From Bacteroidota bacterium (GTDB taxonomy: Bacteria > Bacteroidota > Bacteroidia > Bacteroidales > JAAYUG01), in contig JAKAMP010000016.1 in assembly GCA_021812865.1 (NCBI GenBank), positions 1 to 13,356 on the forward strand: a stretch of DNA of 13,356 nt, read 5' to 3'. The notes under the pieces were generated by a model. It did not search any database. It saw only the letters and a list, made by a program, of their open reading frames with translations, and was not told the origin of the DNA. This document shows positions 5,654 to 13,356 of the stretch, piece by piece. How positions within the stretch are numbered: position 1 is the first letter of the stretch; each line of letters begins with the position of its first letter. The position numbers were made by a program, and so were the translations under genes.

Positions 5654-7600
5654 ATGATTCAAATTACATTTCCGGATGGCCGGAAGCGCGAATATCCCGA
5701 AGGAACGACAGGGATGGAAATTGCCAGGAGCATTAGTCAGAACCTTGCGAAGGAGGTTTACTCCATCAGCGTGAACGGTGAAGTATGGGATTTAACGCGT
5801 CCAATAAGCCGGGATGCATCGGTAAAACTTCACAAATGGGAAGACGAGGAAGGCCGCCATGCCTTCTGGCACTCTTCTGCCCACCTGATGGCTGAAGCCC
5901 TCGAGAAAATTTATCCCGGCATCAAATTCGGGATCGGGCCTGCCATTGAGAACGGGTTTTATTATGATGTGGATCCCGGCGAAGGGCGATCCATCTCCGA
6001 TGCCGACCTTCCTGCCGTGGAAAAGACCATGATGGAACTTGCGGCAAAAAACGAAATCTACACCCGCAAACCGGTGTCAAAACCGGAAGCCCTTGCATAC
6101 TTCACAGGCAAGGGTGATCCATATAAGCTGGAGCTGATCCGTGATCTGCAGGATGGAGAGATCACCCTGTATAACCAGGGCGATTTTGTTGATCTCTGCC
6201 GCGGACCTCATTTGCCCGATACCAGTTCGATTAAGGCCATCAAGTTACTCAGCGTTGCCGGGGCATACTGGAGAGGAAACGAGAAGAATAAACAGCTTAC
6301 CCGTATCTACGGCATTACTTTCCCAAAGCAGAAACAGCTTGACGAGTACCTTGAGATGCTGGAACAGGCCAAACAGAGAGACCATCGCAAGCTCGGCCGT
6401 GAGCTCGAGTTGTTCACCTTCTCGGCCAAGGTAGGCCAGGGACTTCCGTTATGGTTACCCCGAGGCGCTATGCTGCGAGAAAAATTGGAATTTTTTCTAA
6501 GAAAAGTGCAAATGGCGCATGGCTATCAGCAGGTAATCACCCCTCATATCGGCCAGAAGGAATTGTATGTTACTTCAGGGCATTACGAAAAATATGGCAA
6601 GGATTCTTTCCAGCCCATTAAAACGCCCATCGAAGGAGAGGAATTCCTGCTCAAGCCCATGAATTGCCCACACCATTGCGAAATATACAGTTCCAAACCC
6701 AGATCATATAAAGATCTGCCGCTTCGCCTGGCCGAATTCGGCACTGTGTACCGTTATGAACAAAGCGGGGAACTGCATGGACTTACCCGTGTGAGGGGCT
6801 TTACACAGGACGATGCCCATATCTTCTGCCGCCCCGATCAGCTTAAGGAAGAATTTCTGAAGGTGATTGATATCATATTCATCATTTTCAAGGCATTGGA
6901 CTTCAACGATTACATTGCCCAGGTATCCTTGCGCGATCCTAACGACAAAGCCAAGTATATCGGAAGCGACGAGAACTGGGAGAAGGCAGAGAGCGCCATT
7001 ATTGAAGCGGCCAAAGAAAAAGGACTGAAGACGGTGGTCGAACTGGGCGAAGCCGCGTTCTATGGTCCAAAACTCGATTTCATGGTGAAGGATGCCCTGG
7101 GCCGAAAATGGCAATTGGGTACCATTCAGGTTGACTATAACCTGCCCGAGCGTTTCGGACTGGAATACATTGGCAGTGACGACCAGCGGCACAGGCCGGT
7201 GATGATTCACCGTGCGCCGTTTGGTTCCATGGAAAGGTTTGTGGCTGTCCTGCTCGAACATACAGCCGGCAAATTCCCGCTCTGGCTGGCTCCGGAACAG
7301 TTTGTAATCATGACCATCAGCGACAAGTTTAACGATTATGCTGAAAAAGTTTTAAAATTGTTAAATAATTCCGATATTCGCGGATTCTTTGATAACCGCA
7401 ACGAGAAGATAGGCAAAAAGATACGGGATAACGAACTGAGAAGAATTCCCTATTTGCTCGTCATCGGAGAAAAAGAGATGGAAAGCCAGACAATTTCTTT
7501 GAGAAAACAGGGCGAAGGCGATAAAGGGGCAATGCCTGTAGAAGAATTTGCCCGTTTTGTGCAGGAGGAAGTGAAAAGACAATTGCAGATACTGGATTGA
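5654..7600 (+). CDS. thrS: Threonyl-tRNA synthetase
   Basis: 648 residues from ATG 5654, the usual full length. In the cytoplasm it joins threonine to tRNA-Thr using ATP and clears mischarged Ser-tRNA. The domains in order are TGS (1-62), the editing domain with HSSAH (His73 and His77) plus Cys182 and His186 of DLCRGPH, the class II catalytic core (about 245-540), and the C-terminal anticodon-binding domain. Zinc ligands are visible as Cys338 (MNCPHH), His389 (DAHIFC) and His519 (MIHRAP), matching Cys334/His385/His511 of the E. coli enzyme. Motif 2 is [20 protein letters not shown]. The gene is the first of four translation genes read from the promoter at 5600-5630, and infC follows after about 43-52 bases. 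No Shine-Dalgarno of normal strength precedes the ATG. Confidence 0.98.
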   Translation: MIQITFPDGRKREYPEGTTGMEIARSISQNLAKEVYSISVNGEVWDLTRPISRDASVKLHKWEDEEGRHAFWHSSAHLMAEALEKIYPGIKFGIGPAIENGFYYDVDPGEGRSISDADLPAVEKTMMELAAKNEIYTRKPVSKPEALAYFTGKGDPYKLELIRDLQDGEITLYNQGDFVDLCRGPHLPDTSSIKAIKLLSVAGAYWRGNEKNKQLTRIYGITFPKQKQLDEYLEMLEQAKQRDHRKLGRELELFTFSAKVGQGLPLWLPRGAMLREKLEFFLRKVQMAHGYQQVITPHIGQKELYVTSGHYEKYGKDSFQPIKTPIEGEEFLLKPMNCPHHCEIYSSKPRSYKDLPLRLAEFGTVYRYEQSGELHGLTRVRGFTQDDAHIFCRPDQLKEEFLKVIDIIFIIFKALDFNDYIAQVSLRDPNDKAKYIGSDENWEKAESAIIEAAKEKGLKTVVELGEAAFYGPKLDFMVKDALGRKWQLGTIQVDYNLPERFGLEYIGSDDQRHRPVMIHRAPFGSMERFVAVLLEHTAGKFPLWLAPEQFVIMTISDKFNDYAEKVLKLLNNSDIRGFFDNRNEKIGKKIRDNELRRIPYLLVIGEKEMESQTISLRKQGEGDKGAMPVEEFARFVQEEVKRQLQILD

Positions 7601-7628
7601 TAAAATTAAGCATATTGTTTAACAAAAC

Positions 7629-7646
7629 GAGGAGGACCAAGCTATA
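7629..7646 (+). promoter_or_regulatory. Strong Shine-Dalgarno and likely AUA start of infC
   Basis: GAGGAGG (7629-7635) lies 8 bases before an in-frame ATA at 7644-7646, an ideal distance, but 17 bases before the first in-frame ATG at 7653. The frame is open back to a TAA at 7620. The ATA reading adds only three residues (fMet-Ala-Gln). IF3 is known to reject AUU/AUC/AUA starts, and infC in E. coli begins with AUU for self-control, so an AUA start fits established IF3 biology. The choice of ATA over ATG is inference. Confidence 0.6.
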
Positions 7647-7652
7647 GCTCAG

Positions 7653-8210
7653 ATGAATCAAGACAGAGGTTTCCGGAGACCTATGCGACAGGAACCTCAG
7701 CAGGCACATAAAACCAATAACCAGATTCGCGCCAAGCAGGTTCGCCTGGTTGGTGACAACATCACTGAACCGGGTGTCTATACCCTGGAGCAGGCCCTGA
7801 AACTCGCTGATGAACTGGAATTAGATCTGGTAGAAATTACTGCAAATGCCGATCCTCCGGTTTGCAAAATTATTGATTATCAGAAGTTTCTGTACCAGTT
7901 AAAACAGAAACAGAAAGAGGTCAAGGCAAAAGCTGCGAAGATTGTGGTGAAGGAAATTCGCTTTGGACCCAACACCGATGATCATGATTTTGATTTCAAA
8001 CTGAGACACGCCCAGAACTTCCTGAAGGAAGGCCACAAAGTAAGAGCATATGTGTTTTTTAAAGGAAGATCGATCGTGTACAAAGAGCAGGGCGAAATAC
8101 TCCTGCTCAAGTTTGCCACTGCTTTGGAGGAGCTGGGAAAAGTTGAGCAACTTCCCAAACTGGAAGGCAAACGAATGAATATGTTGATTTCTCCTAAACC
8201 AAAGAAATAG
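7653..8210 (+). CDS. infC: Translation initiation factor IF-3 (true start probably AUA at 7644)
   Basis: 185 residues counted from ATG 7653, 188 if the AUA at 7644 is used. IF3 binds the 30S subunit, keeps it apart from 50S and checks the start codon and initiator tRNA. After a basic, disordered N-terminal tail ([16 protein letters not shown]) the N-domain begins at [15 protein letters not shown]. It carries [20 protein letters not shown] and a short tyrosine motif YQKFLYQ, then the lysine-rich linker helix. The C-domain contains [20 protein letters not shown] (the IF3 signature) and [11 protein letters not shown]. Second of four operon genes, it follows thrS and precedes rpmI by 24 bases. 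The 7653 start is the conservative choice; the Shine-Dalgarno spacing argues for 7644. Confidence 0.96.
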   Translation: MNQDRGFRRPMRQEPQQAHKTNNQIRAKQVRLVGDNITEPGVYTLEQALKLADELELDLVEITANADPPVCKIIDYQKFLYQLKQKQKEVKAKAAKIVVKEIRFGPNTDDHDFDFKLRHAQNFLKEGHKVRAYVFFKGRSIVYKEQGEILLLKFATALEELGKVEQLPKLEGKRMNMLISPKPKK

Positions 8211-8234
8211 TTTTTAATTTAAATCGATACGAGA

Positions 8235-8432
8235 ATGCCTAAGATGAAGACAAAATCCGGTGCAAAGAAGCGTTTTGAGATCACCGGTACAGGGAAGATC
8301 AAAAGGAAACATGCTTTCAAAAGCCACATCCTTACCAAGAAAACCAAGAAGCAGAAAAGGAATCTCACCCATGTTGACCTGGTTGACAAGACCGATGCCA
8401 ACAGCGTGAAGATGCTGCTGGGCCTCAAGTAA
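8235..8432 (+). CDS. rpmI: 50S ribosomal protein L35 (bL35)
   Basis: 65 residues, the normal size for bL35. The start [14 protein letters not shown] is the family signature, followed by [20 protein letters not shown] and the end VKMLLGLK. The protein is strongly basic and binds 23S rRNA in the large subunit. It lies between infC (24 bases upstream) and rplT (104 bases downstream), the standard order. It has no Shine-Dalgarno and is presumably read from the thrS promoter. Confidence 0.97.
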   Translation: MPKMKTKSGAKKRFEITGTGKIKRKHAFKSHILTKKTKKQKRNLTHVDLVDKTDANSVKMLLGLK

Positions 8433-8476
8433 GCCGTCGAATTTGATCAAAACGAAAATTTGTGTTTAACCTGAAT

Positions 8477-8521
8477 GAATTAGCCCCAAAAGTTTCCTGA
8501 AAAACGGAACGCTAACCATTC
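8477..8521 (+). promoter_or_regulatory. Possible structured leader upstream of rplT
   Basis: TTAGC (8480-8484) can pair with GCTAA (8511-8515), and inside it GTTTCC (8492-8497) with GGAAC (8506-8510) with one bulged T. The two helices stack on the 3' side, leaving a bulge on the 5' side. GAA (8477-8479) and TTC (8519-8521) could extend it past a small bulge. It ends 15 bases before the rplT ATG. L20 represses its own operon in several bacteria through leader RNA, so this might be an L20 site; that is inference. Confidence 0.3.
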
Positions 8522-8536
8522 GAAAATTAAAAAAGT

Positions 8537-8884
8537 ATGCCAAGATCAGTAAATGCTGTTGCATCAAGACAGCGAAGGAAAAAAATCCTGAACCGTACCA
8601 AGGGGAACTTCCTCGGAAGAAGGAACCTCTGGACCGTTGCAAAGAACACGTATGAAAAAGGCCTTACCTATGCCTATGAAGGCCGTAAGGATAAAAAAGG
8701 CGAATACCGCGGAATCTGGATCCAGCGTATCAATGCTGCTGTCCGTGAACATGGCATGTCCTATTCAGAATTCATCGGTAAGGTAAATGCCAAAGGCATT
8801 CTCCTCAACAGAAAGGTGCTTGCCGACCTCGCCATGAACCATCCGAAAGCTTTCGACGCTGTGGTGGAGGTGGTTAAAAAGTAA
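8537..8884 (+). CDS. rplT: 50S ribosomal protein L20 (bL20)
   Basis: 115 residues, normal for bL20. It opens [18 protein letters not shown], has [19 protein letters not shown] and [20 protein letters not shown], and ends with the conserved globular part [23 protein letters not shown]. bL20 is an early assembly protein of the 50S subunit with a long basic N-terminal arm threaded into 23S rRNA. It is the last gene of the operon, 22 bases before a strong terminator. The 104-base spacer from rpmI is longer than needed and contains a possible hairpin, which might serve L20 self-control. Confidence 0.97.
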   Translation: MPRSVNAVASRQRRKKILNRTKGNFLGRRNLWTVAKNTYEKGLTYAYEGRKDKKGEYRGIWIQRINAAVREHGMSYSEFIGKVNAKGILLNRKVLADLAMNHPKAFDAVVEVVKK

Positions 8885-8905
8885 ATATTTCCATACCTTA
8901 TTATT

Positions 8906-8934
8906 AAGCTATCCGGTAGGGTAGCTTTTTTTTT
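8906..8934 (+). terminator. Rho-independent terminator of the thrS-rplT operon
   Basis: A 9-bp stem (8906-8914 with 8919-8927, one T-G pair) around the four-base loop GGTA is followed by nine T (8926-8934). It starts 22 bases after the rplT stop. Confidence 0.9.
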
Positions 8935-9058
8935 GTCTTTCTCCATGGTAGGATGCCCTGTTGCAGCCAGGTCAGTCAGCGAAATACCTGTTCTTTCCTC
9001 CCCTAAAATAATTGGCCAGACCGTTTACAATCCCGTATATCAATTTCATCATAAAAGT

Positions 9059-9066
9059 TATCTTTG
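9059..9066 (+). promoter_or_regulatory. Probable -7 element of the dapB-lepB-lepB operon
   Basis: TATCTTTG matches TAnnTTTG fully and is identical to the thrS -7 element. Transcription would start near 9072, about 18 bases before the dapB ATG at 9090. No TTG sits at the usual distance upstream, so the -33 part is weak. Confidence 0.55.
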
Positions 9067-9089
9067 TTCCATCACAATACACTACATCT

Positions 9090-9806
9090 ATGAAAATTGC
9101 TCTGATCGGATACGGAAAAATGGGGAAGGAAATTGAAAAAATGGCGTTGGAAAGGAAGCACCAGATTTCGGCCATCATCGATCTGAACAACCAGGGTGAT
9201 CTTGAGAAACTGAGTCCTTCTACTACGGATGCTGCCATTGAATTTTCCAACCCGGAAGCAGCATTCAGCAATGTAACCGCTTGTCTGAAGCTGGGCATTC
9301 CTGTGGTTAGCGGCACTACCGGATGGCTCGACAAAATGCAGGAAATTCACAAGTTATGCAAAGAACAGGATGGAGCTTTTTTTTACTCTTCCAATTACAG
9401 CATCGGAGTGAATATTCTATTTAAGCTCAACCAAGAACTAGCTTCTATTATGAATTCCCTTGGATCGTACAATGTGAGCATAGAAGAAATACACCACACC
9501 ACCAAGCTCGATAAACCCAGCGGCACAGCCATCAGCCTGGCAAAGGACATCATTGAACGGCTGGATAGAAAATCCAAATGGGAACTCGACGCCGATTCTT
9601 CGCCCGACGCATTGAAAATTACCGCATTGAGACAGGAGAATGTTCCCGGCGTCCATACCGTTACCTATGAATCTGACATCGACATACTGAGTTTGCACCA
9701 TTCTGCCAAAGGGCGCAGGGGGTTTGCCTTTGGCGCCGTTCTGGCCGCAGAGTTTCTGCAGAATAAAAAAGGAATCTTCTCCATGAATGACCTGCTGAAA
9801 TTCTGA
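9090..9806 (+). CDS. dapB: 4-hydroxy-tetrahydrodipicolinate reductase
   Basis: 238 residues from ATG 9090, somewhat shorter than the 273-residue E. coli enzyme. It reduces hydroxy-tetrahydrodipicolinate with NAD(P)H in the cytoplasmic lysine/diaminopimelate pathway. The N-terminal Rossmann motif is IGYGKMGKEI (residues 6-15). VVSGTTGW (72-79) is the nucleotide-side loop. The catalytic signature EIHHTTKLDKPSGTA has His135-His136 and Lys139, matching His159, His160 and Lys163 in E. coli. GFAFGAVLAAEFL (211-223) is the conserved C-terminal helix. The frame is open upstream to 9012, but those residues precede the Rossmann fold and overlap the probable promoter, so 9090 is preferred. The stop lies 10 bases before lepB, so the genes share a transcript. 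Confidence 0.96.
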   Translation: MKIALIGYGKMGKEIEKMALERKHQISAIIDLNNQGDLEKLSPSTTDAAIEFSNPEAAFSNVTACLKLGIPVVSGTTGWLDKMQEIHKLCKEQDGAFFYSSNYSIGVNILFKLNQELASIMNSLGSYNVSIEEIHHTTKLDKPSGTAISLAKDIIERLDRKSKWELDADSSPDALKITALRQENVPGVHTVTYESDIDILSLHHSAKGRRGFAFGAVLAAEFLQNKKGIFSMNDLLKF

Positions 9807-9816
9807 CCGGTACGAA

Positions 9817-11148
9817 ATGAAGAAGATTCCCGTACACAGCATTGTTGCATTCCTGGTTGTGTTCCTGCTTTATACGGGCTGGGTGATATGGCTTGGATAC
9901 TACTGGCTGTTTACAGGCTGGATCGTGATCATCGACTTGTACTTCACCCAAAAGGTCAGGTGGGCCTTCTGGCGGATACCTCCAGGCCGGAAACGAGATT
10001 ACACTGGGTTTAACGAGTGGATGGATGCGATCATTTTCGCAGTGGTGGCAGCATCCCTTATTCGAACCTTCATTGCCGAACCATACCGTATTCCTTCTTC
10101 AAGCATGGAAAAGACCCTGCTGCCGGGCGATTATGTATTTGTGAGCAAACTCGCCTACGGGCCCAAGCTGCCGGTTACCCCCCTGTCCATTCCCTTCATG
10201 CAAACCACCATTCCCTTCACAAAGTCCGCAAAATCATACGTCGAATCGGTTCAACTGCCTTATAAGCGACTAAAAGGTTTCGGAAAGGTGAAGAGATATG
10301 ATGTAATTGTGTTTCATTATCCCGAAGGGGATACCATGCTGCTGGAAGACCCATATCAGAACTATTATTCCCTGCTCAGGGAGGGTAAAAGGGAAACCAT
10401 CGGGGGCAATTATACGGTTCTGTCCAGGCCGGTTGACCGCAGGCAGAACTTCGTCAAGCGATGCATAGGTATCCCGGGAGATACCCTCGAAATGAAAGAA
10501 GGCATTCTGTATATAAACGGAAAAATGGAAACCCTCGTTCCTACCCAGCAATTCATGTTCCGTGTAAAAACAAAGGGACTGCCCCTTCCCGACAGCCTGT
10601 GGAACAGACTGGGTCTTAATCCGAATGACTTTTTTTACAACCGGGACAATTCCAGTTATGAAATCCCGTTAAGTGTGCAAATGAGCCATGCCCTGGCAGG
10701 TTGGAAAGAGATCCAGGTGGTTTTGCGAGTGCAGGACGAAATCAAGCCGAGGCCATTCATGTTGTTTCCTTACGATGAAAACTATGCCTGGAACGATTAC
10801 AATTTCGGCCCCCTGGTTGTGCCTGCGCGAGGGATAACAATTTCGCTCAGCCTCAAAAACCTGCCGCTTTACAGGAGAATCATAGAGGTATATGAAAATA
10901 ATAAGTTGCAGATTCAGGGTCCGGACATACTGATCAATGGCAAACCGGCCACAACCTATACATTTGCCATGGATTATTATTTTGCTATGGGCGATAACCG
11001 GAACAATTCATTTGATTCCCGTTATTGGGGGTTTGTTCCCGAAGATCATCTCATCGGCAAGGCCGTTGCCACCTGGTTCTCCGTCGATCCATCGAGACAT
11101 GGTTTCAAAATGTTCCGGCCGGCAAGATTCTTCAGAAGAATTCATTAA
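9817..11148 (+). CDS. lepB: Signal peptidase I, first of two tandem copies
   Basis: 443 residues from ATG 9817. It is a membrane serine protease that cleaves signal peptides from exported proteins on the periplasmic face of the inner membrane. Hydrophobic segments lie at about 8-26, 28-43 and 69-86. The catalytic Ser96 is in PSSSMEKTLLPGD; the general base Lys214 is in FVKRCIGIPGD. The C-terminal box is MGDNRNNSFDSRYWGFVPED. Between the Lys box and the C-terminal box there is a long insert of about 150 residues that ends with a second INGK strand (ILINGKPATTYTF) like the one directly after the Lys box (ILYINGKMETL), which makes the protein much longer than the 324-residue E. coli LepB. It follows dapB by 10 bases and precedes its paralogue by 28. 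Both catalytic residues are intact. Confidence 0.95.
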   Translation: MKKIPVHSIVAFLVVFLLYTGWVIWLGYYWLFTGWIVIIDLYFTQKVRWAFWRIPPGRKRDYTGFNEWMDAIIFAVVAASLIRTFIAEPYRIPSSSMEKTLLPGDYVFVSKLAYGPKLPVTPLSIPFMQTTIPFTKSAKSYVESVQLPYKRLKGFGKVKRYDVIVFHYPEGDTMLLEDPYQNYYSLLREGKRETIGGNYTVLSRPVDRRQNFVKRCIGIPGDTLEMKEGILYINGKMETLVPTQQFMFRVKTKGLPLPDSLWNRLGLNPNDFFYNRDNSSYEIPLSVQMSHALAGWKEIQVVLRVQDEIKPRPFMLFPYDENYAWNDYNFGPLVVPARGITISLSLKNLPLYRRIIEVYENNKLQIQGPDILINGKPATTYTFAMDYYFAMGDNRNNSFDSRYWGFVPEDHLIGKAVATWFSVDPSRHGFKMFRPARFFRRIH

Positions 11149-11176
11149 TTTGGCTACTATATTAAACTGATACACC

Positions 11177-12574
11177 ATGTTTGCTTTTCTGAAAAACAAG
11201 TATTTCAAATTTGCCGTCGTAGGCATTATCTACACCCTTTGGGTGATATGGCTCAGAAATTTCTGGTTCCTTCTCGGACTGGGTATTATTTTCGATATGT
11301 ACATCACCCGTAAGGTTAACTGGACATTCTGGAAGAAGCGTGAAGGCAAAAACAGCAGTCTGGTGGAATGGATCGATGCCCTCATTTTTGCCGTAATTGC
11401 TGTTACTTTCATCAATATTTTCCTGTTCCAGAACTACAAAATACCCACCGGTTCGATGGAAAGAACATTGCTTATCGGCGATCACCTCTATGTAAGCAAG
11501 GTAGCCTATGGTCCAAAGATACCCAACACTCCCCTCTCCTTCCCCTTTGCACAGAATACGCTCCCCTTCAGCAAGGCCAGGAGTTACCTGGAATGGATCA
11601 AGTTGCCCTACAAACGGCTGGCAGGTTTCCGTAAGGTAAAAAATGATGATATTGTTGTTTTCAATTTTCCTGCGGGCGATACCGTGATTCTCGAAAGGTA
11701 TGAACAAAGCTATGATGCCAACCTGAGGGAATTTGCCTATATGTTCCGCATACAAGATGAAAGAGCAGGACATCCCGATCGGCCCGGATCAGAATACTGG
11801 CAGATGGCCGAAAAATATGTGCATGACAACTTCACTATAGTGGTAAGGCCTGTTGACCGAAGGGACAACTACATCAAACGCTGTGTGGCCATTCCGGGCG
11901 ATACCCTGCAGGTAAAAATGGGAGTGGTATATATTAATGGAAAACAGCAAAAGCATATCGAAAAACTACAATACCGTTACCTTGTGCGCACCGACGGAAG
12001 CATGATCAGCCCGAGAGTATTCGACCGCATGGGCATCAGCAACCAGGACAGAAAAGACAGCTGGTCGCCCGATGGTTACTATGAACTCTTCCTTGATTCT
12101 GCCCTGGCAGAAAAGTTCAGAAAGATGCCAAACGTAAAATCGGTTGAACCCATCTTCAAACAACCCGGTCAGTATGCCGATTATATCTTCCCCCACACAC
12201 CTAAATACCCATGGAATGAAGACAATTTTGGCCTTCTTGCCATGCCCAAAAAAGGAGAAACCATTGCGCTCACCCTCGACAACCTGCCCCTATACAGCCG
12301 TATTATCAATGCCTACGAAGGCAATAAGCTTCAGGTAAAGGACAGTGTGATCTATATCAACGAAAAGCCCGCTACAAGCTATACATTTAAGATGGATTAT
12401 TATTTCATGATGGGCGATAACCGGCACAATTCAGCCGATTCAAGGTTCTGGGGATTTGTTCCCGAAGACCACATCGTTGGACGACCAGTATTCATCTGGC
12501 TCTCGATCGATAAAGACAAGCATTTCCTGGGCAAGATCCGCTGGAACAGGATGTTTATGAAAGCAAGTAATTAG
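11177..12574 (+). CDS. lepB: Signal peptidase I, second of two tandem copies
   Basis: 465 residues from ATG 11177, colinear with the preceding gene. N-terminal hydrophobic segments lie at about 11-27, 29-44 and 66-84. The catalytic Ser93 is in IPTGSMERTLLIGD, the Lys234 base in YIKRCVAIPGD, and the C-terminal box MGDNRHNSADSRFWGFVPED is intact, so it should be active. It carries the same long insert with a second ING strand (VIYINEKPATSYTF), but has about 20 extra residues before the Lys box (around 184-217). The sequence before the Ser differs from copy one (TGS against SSS), which may alter preference for substrates. The gap to copy one is 28 bases with no clear promoter, so both come from the dapB transcript. 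Tandem copies point to duplication, with possible division of substrates. Confidence 0.95.
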   Translation: MFAFLKNKYFKFAVVGIIYTLWVIWLRNFWFLLGLGIIFDMYITRKVNWTFWKKREGKNSSLVEWIDALIFAVIAVTFINIFLFQNYKIPTGSMERTLLIGDHLYVSKVAYGPKIPNTPLSFPFAQNTLPFSKARSYLEWIKLPYKRLAGFRKVKNDDIVVFNFPAGDTVILERYEQSYDANLREFAYMFRIQDERAGHPDRPGSEYWQMAEKYVHDNFTIVVRPVDRRDNYIKRCVAIPGDTLQVKMGVVYINGKQQKHIEKLQYRYLVRTDGSMISPRVFDRMGISNQDRKDSWSPDGYYELFLDSALAEKFRKMPNVKSVEPIFKQPGQYADYIFPHTPKYPWNEDNFGLLAMPKKGETIALTLDNLPLYSRIINAYEGNKLQVKDSVIYINEKPATSYTFKMDYYFMMGDNRHNSADSRFWGFVPEDHIVGRPVFIWLSIDKDKHFLGKIRWNRMFMKASN

Positions 12575-12685
12575 AAGGGAATATAAAAAAACAATCAAAT
12601 TCAAGCACCCAATCGACCCTGCTACGCCAAACAAACGATCAAAATATTGTAAGCAGGAATAATACCGGTTGATTGCTCAATATAG

Positions 12686-12732
12686 CATACAAAAGAAGAA
12701 CCCCGGATGGTCCGGGGTTCTTCTTTTGTATG
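12686..12732. terminator. Bidirectional terminator between lepB and the iron-sulphur gene
   Basis: A perfect 22-bp stem (12686-12707 with 12711-12732) with a three-base loop TGG. The core CCCCGGA/TCCGGGG is flanked by GAAGAA/TTCTTC, and then AAAA on one side and TTTT on the other. The purine-rich left arm and pyrimidine-rich right arm give a T-tract on both strands. It lies between convergent genes ending at 12574 and 12837, so it can stop both. The rest of the 262-base gap holds nothing I recognise. Confidence 0.85.
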
Positions 12733-12836
12733 TAGGGCTTCATCAGGTATTTGAGAATCATATTCCCTTTGCCCGAATCATGCAACAAGAATTTAATCCT
12801 GATACCCCTTAATCATTCAAACAATGCACCACTGTT

Positions 12837-13356
12837 TTAAAAGGGGAAATCTTCAGCTCCTTTTTCCTGCTGAACCGGTTCGGTTTTTGGTTTCTTGGCC
12901 ACCAGTTGAACCGGGTTACCGTCAACATATATAGCCCTAAATGGCCTTACCGGACAGGCATCCTCGCATGCTCCGCATCCCACACATATCTCCTGGTCAG
13001 TTTCGGGCATAGTGAGATTGCCTTTTCCAAAGGTTACCATTTTAACGGCCTGCGTGGGACAGTGCTCTGAGCATGATCCGCAGGCAGTATTCTCAACATA
13101 AGGGATGCAGTTTTCTTTAATAAAAACCACCTTCCCCATCTGTGTCACCTTTTTCTTTTCAACGGTGAGTGGCAGGATAGCGCCCGTGGGACAAACCTGT
13201 GTACAGGCAATGCACTCATGGTTGCAATAGGCTGCATGATAATCCATCCTGGGCTGAAGCAGGCCAATAAGTCCGTACTCCAGCATGGCAGGCTTCAACA
13301 CATGACTGGGACAAGCTGTAACGCATAGGTGGCAGGCTGTGCATGTTTTATTGAAG
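12837..13356 (-). CDS. Multi-cluster [4Fe-4S] ferredoxin-type protein, N-terminus cut off by the window edge
   Basis: 172 residues are visible (frame ending TAA at 12837-12839); the frame is open past the right edge, so a GTG at 13301 is not the real start. Four cysteine sets are seen: CTACHLCVTACP at visible residues 5-16; CNHECIACTQVCP at 44-56; a third with spacing C-x8-C-x2-C-x3-CP (ending CGSCSEHCP); and CVGCGACEDACP near residue 125. Sixteen cysteines could hold four [4Fe-4S] clusters. The linker NVxKPAxLEYG-like segment and ENPVQ-like end match the C-terminal part of a Bacteroidota ferredoxin-type family related to NapG/NapH that often has an N-terminal membrane part. It should carry electrons at the membrane; the partner is not visible. 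The C-terminal tail (KKPKTEPVQQEKGAEDFPF) looks disordered. Confidence 0.88.
   Translation of the reverse strand, partial: FNKTCTACHLCVTACPSHVLKPAMLEYGLIGLLQPRMDYHAAYCNHECIACTQVCPTGAILPLTVEKKKVTQMGKVVFIKENCIPYVENTACGSCSEHCPTQAVKMVTFGKGNLTMPETDQEICVGCGACEDACPVRPFRAIYVDGNPVQLVAKKPKTEPVQQEKGAEDFPF

Noticed and set aside
6704..7261. Minus-strand open frame of 185 codons
   Set aside because: It is antisense to the conserved catalytic core of thrS and resembles no protein family.
9012..9089. Longer DapB with 26 extra N-terminal residues
   Set aside because: The Rossmann motif should lie at the N-terminus, and the extra stretch contains the probable TATCTTTG promoter element.
11162..11773. Minus-strand open frame of 203 codons
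   Set aside because: It is antisense to the second lepB copy, including its Ser box; no independent evidence of coding.
13299..13301. GTG start for the iron-sulphur protein
   Set aside because: The frame is open to the window edge and a complete CxxCxxCxxxCP cluster motif lies upstream of the GTG.

Overview
The window looks like ordinary chromosomal DNA from a member of the Bacteroidota, most likely Bacteroidales in the broad sense. Three things point there. Several promoters fit the phylum's TTG-N19-TAnnTTTG pattern and nearly all genes lack a Shine-Dalgarno sequence. The gene orders thrS-infC-rpmI-rplT and dapB-lepB-lepB, with long signal peptidases, fit the phylum. There is also a tetra-cluster ferredoxin-like protein, a GH26 lipoprotein and a PKD lipoprotein of Bacteroidota type. 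I cannot resolve the genus from sequence alone.

Layout. 1-926 (minus): 5' part of an M28 zinc aminopeptidase lipoprotein that runs off the left edge. 948-1365 (minus): remnant of an S9 prolyl-oligopeptidase-family gene; its first ~119 codons are joined out of frame to its last 18 codons, so the catalytic domain is gone. 1430-1885 (minus): small four-helix membrane protein of unknown role. 2065-2817 (plus): acyl-ACP thioesterase. 3018-3214 (minus): tandem tRNA-Leu(CAG) and tRNA-Leu(GAG) with their own promoter and terminator. 3453-4145 and 4289-5449 (minus): PKD-domain lipoprotein and GH26 beta-mannanase-like lipoprotein. 5600-8934 (plus): thrS-infC-rpmI-rplT translation operon, from a clear promoter to a clear terminator. 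9059-12732 (plus): dapB and two consecutive signal peptidase I genes, ending in a 22-bp terminator hairpin shared with the convergent gene. 12837-13356 (minus): C-terminal part of a four-[4Fe-4S]-cluster protein that runs off the right edge.

How the parts relate. The plus-strand core is housekeeping: threonyl-tRNA synthetase, IF3, L35 and L20 for translation, DapB for lysine/diaminopimelate, and LepB for protein export. The minus-strand genes on the left are mostly exported or lipid-anchored proteins for peptide and polysaccharide breakdown. No stretch longer than 300 bases lacks a gene; the largest gaps (about 180-260 bases) hold promoters, terminators or nothing recognisable.

I found no mobile element, CRISPR array, phage gene, defence system or biosynthetic cluster, and nothing I would call a new biological system. 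The points most worth a second look are the probable AUA start codon of infC behind a strong Shine-Dalgarno sequence, the collapsed S9 peptidase gene whose true C-terminus survives in another frame, and the overlapping divergent promoters between the GH26 gene and thrS.
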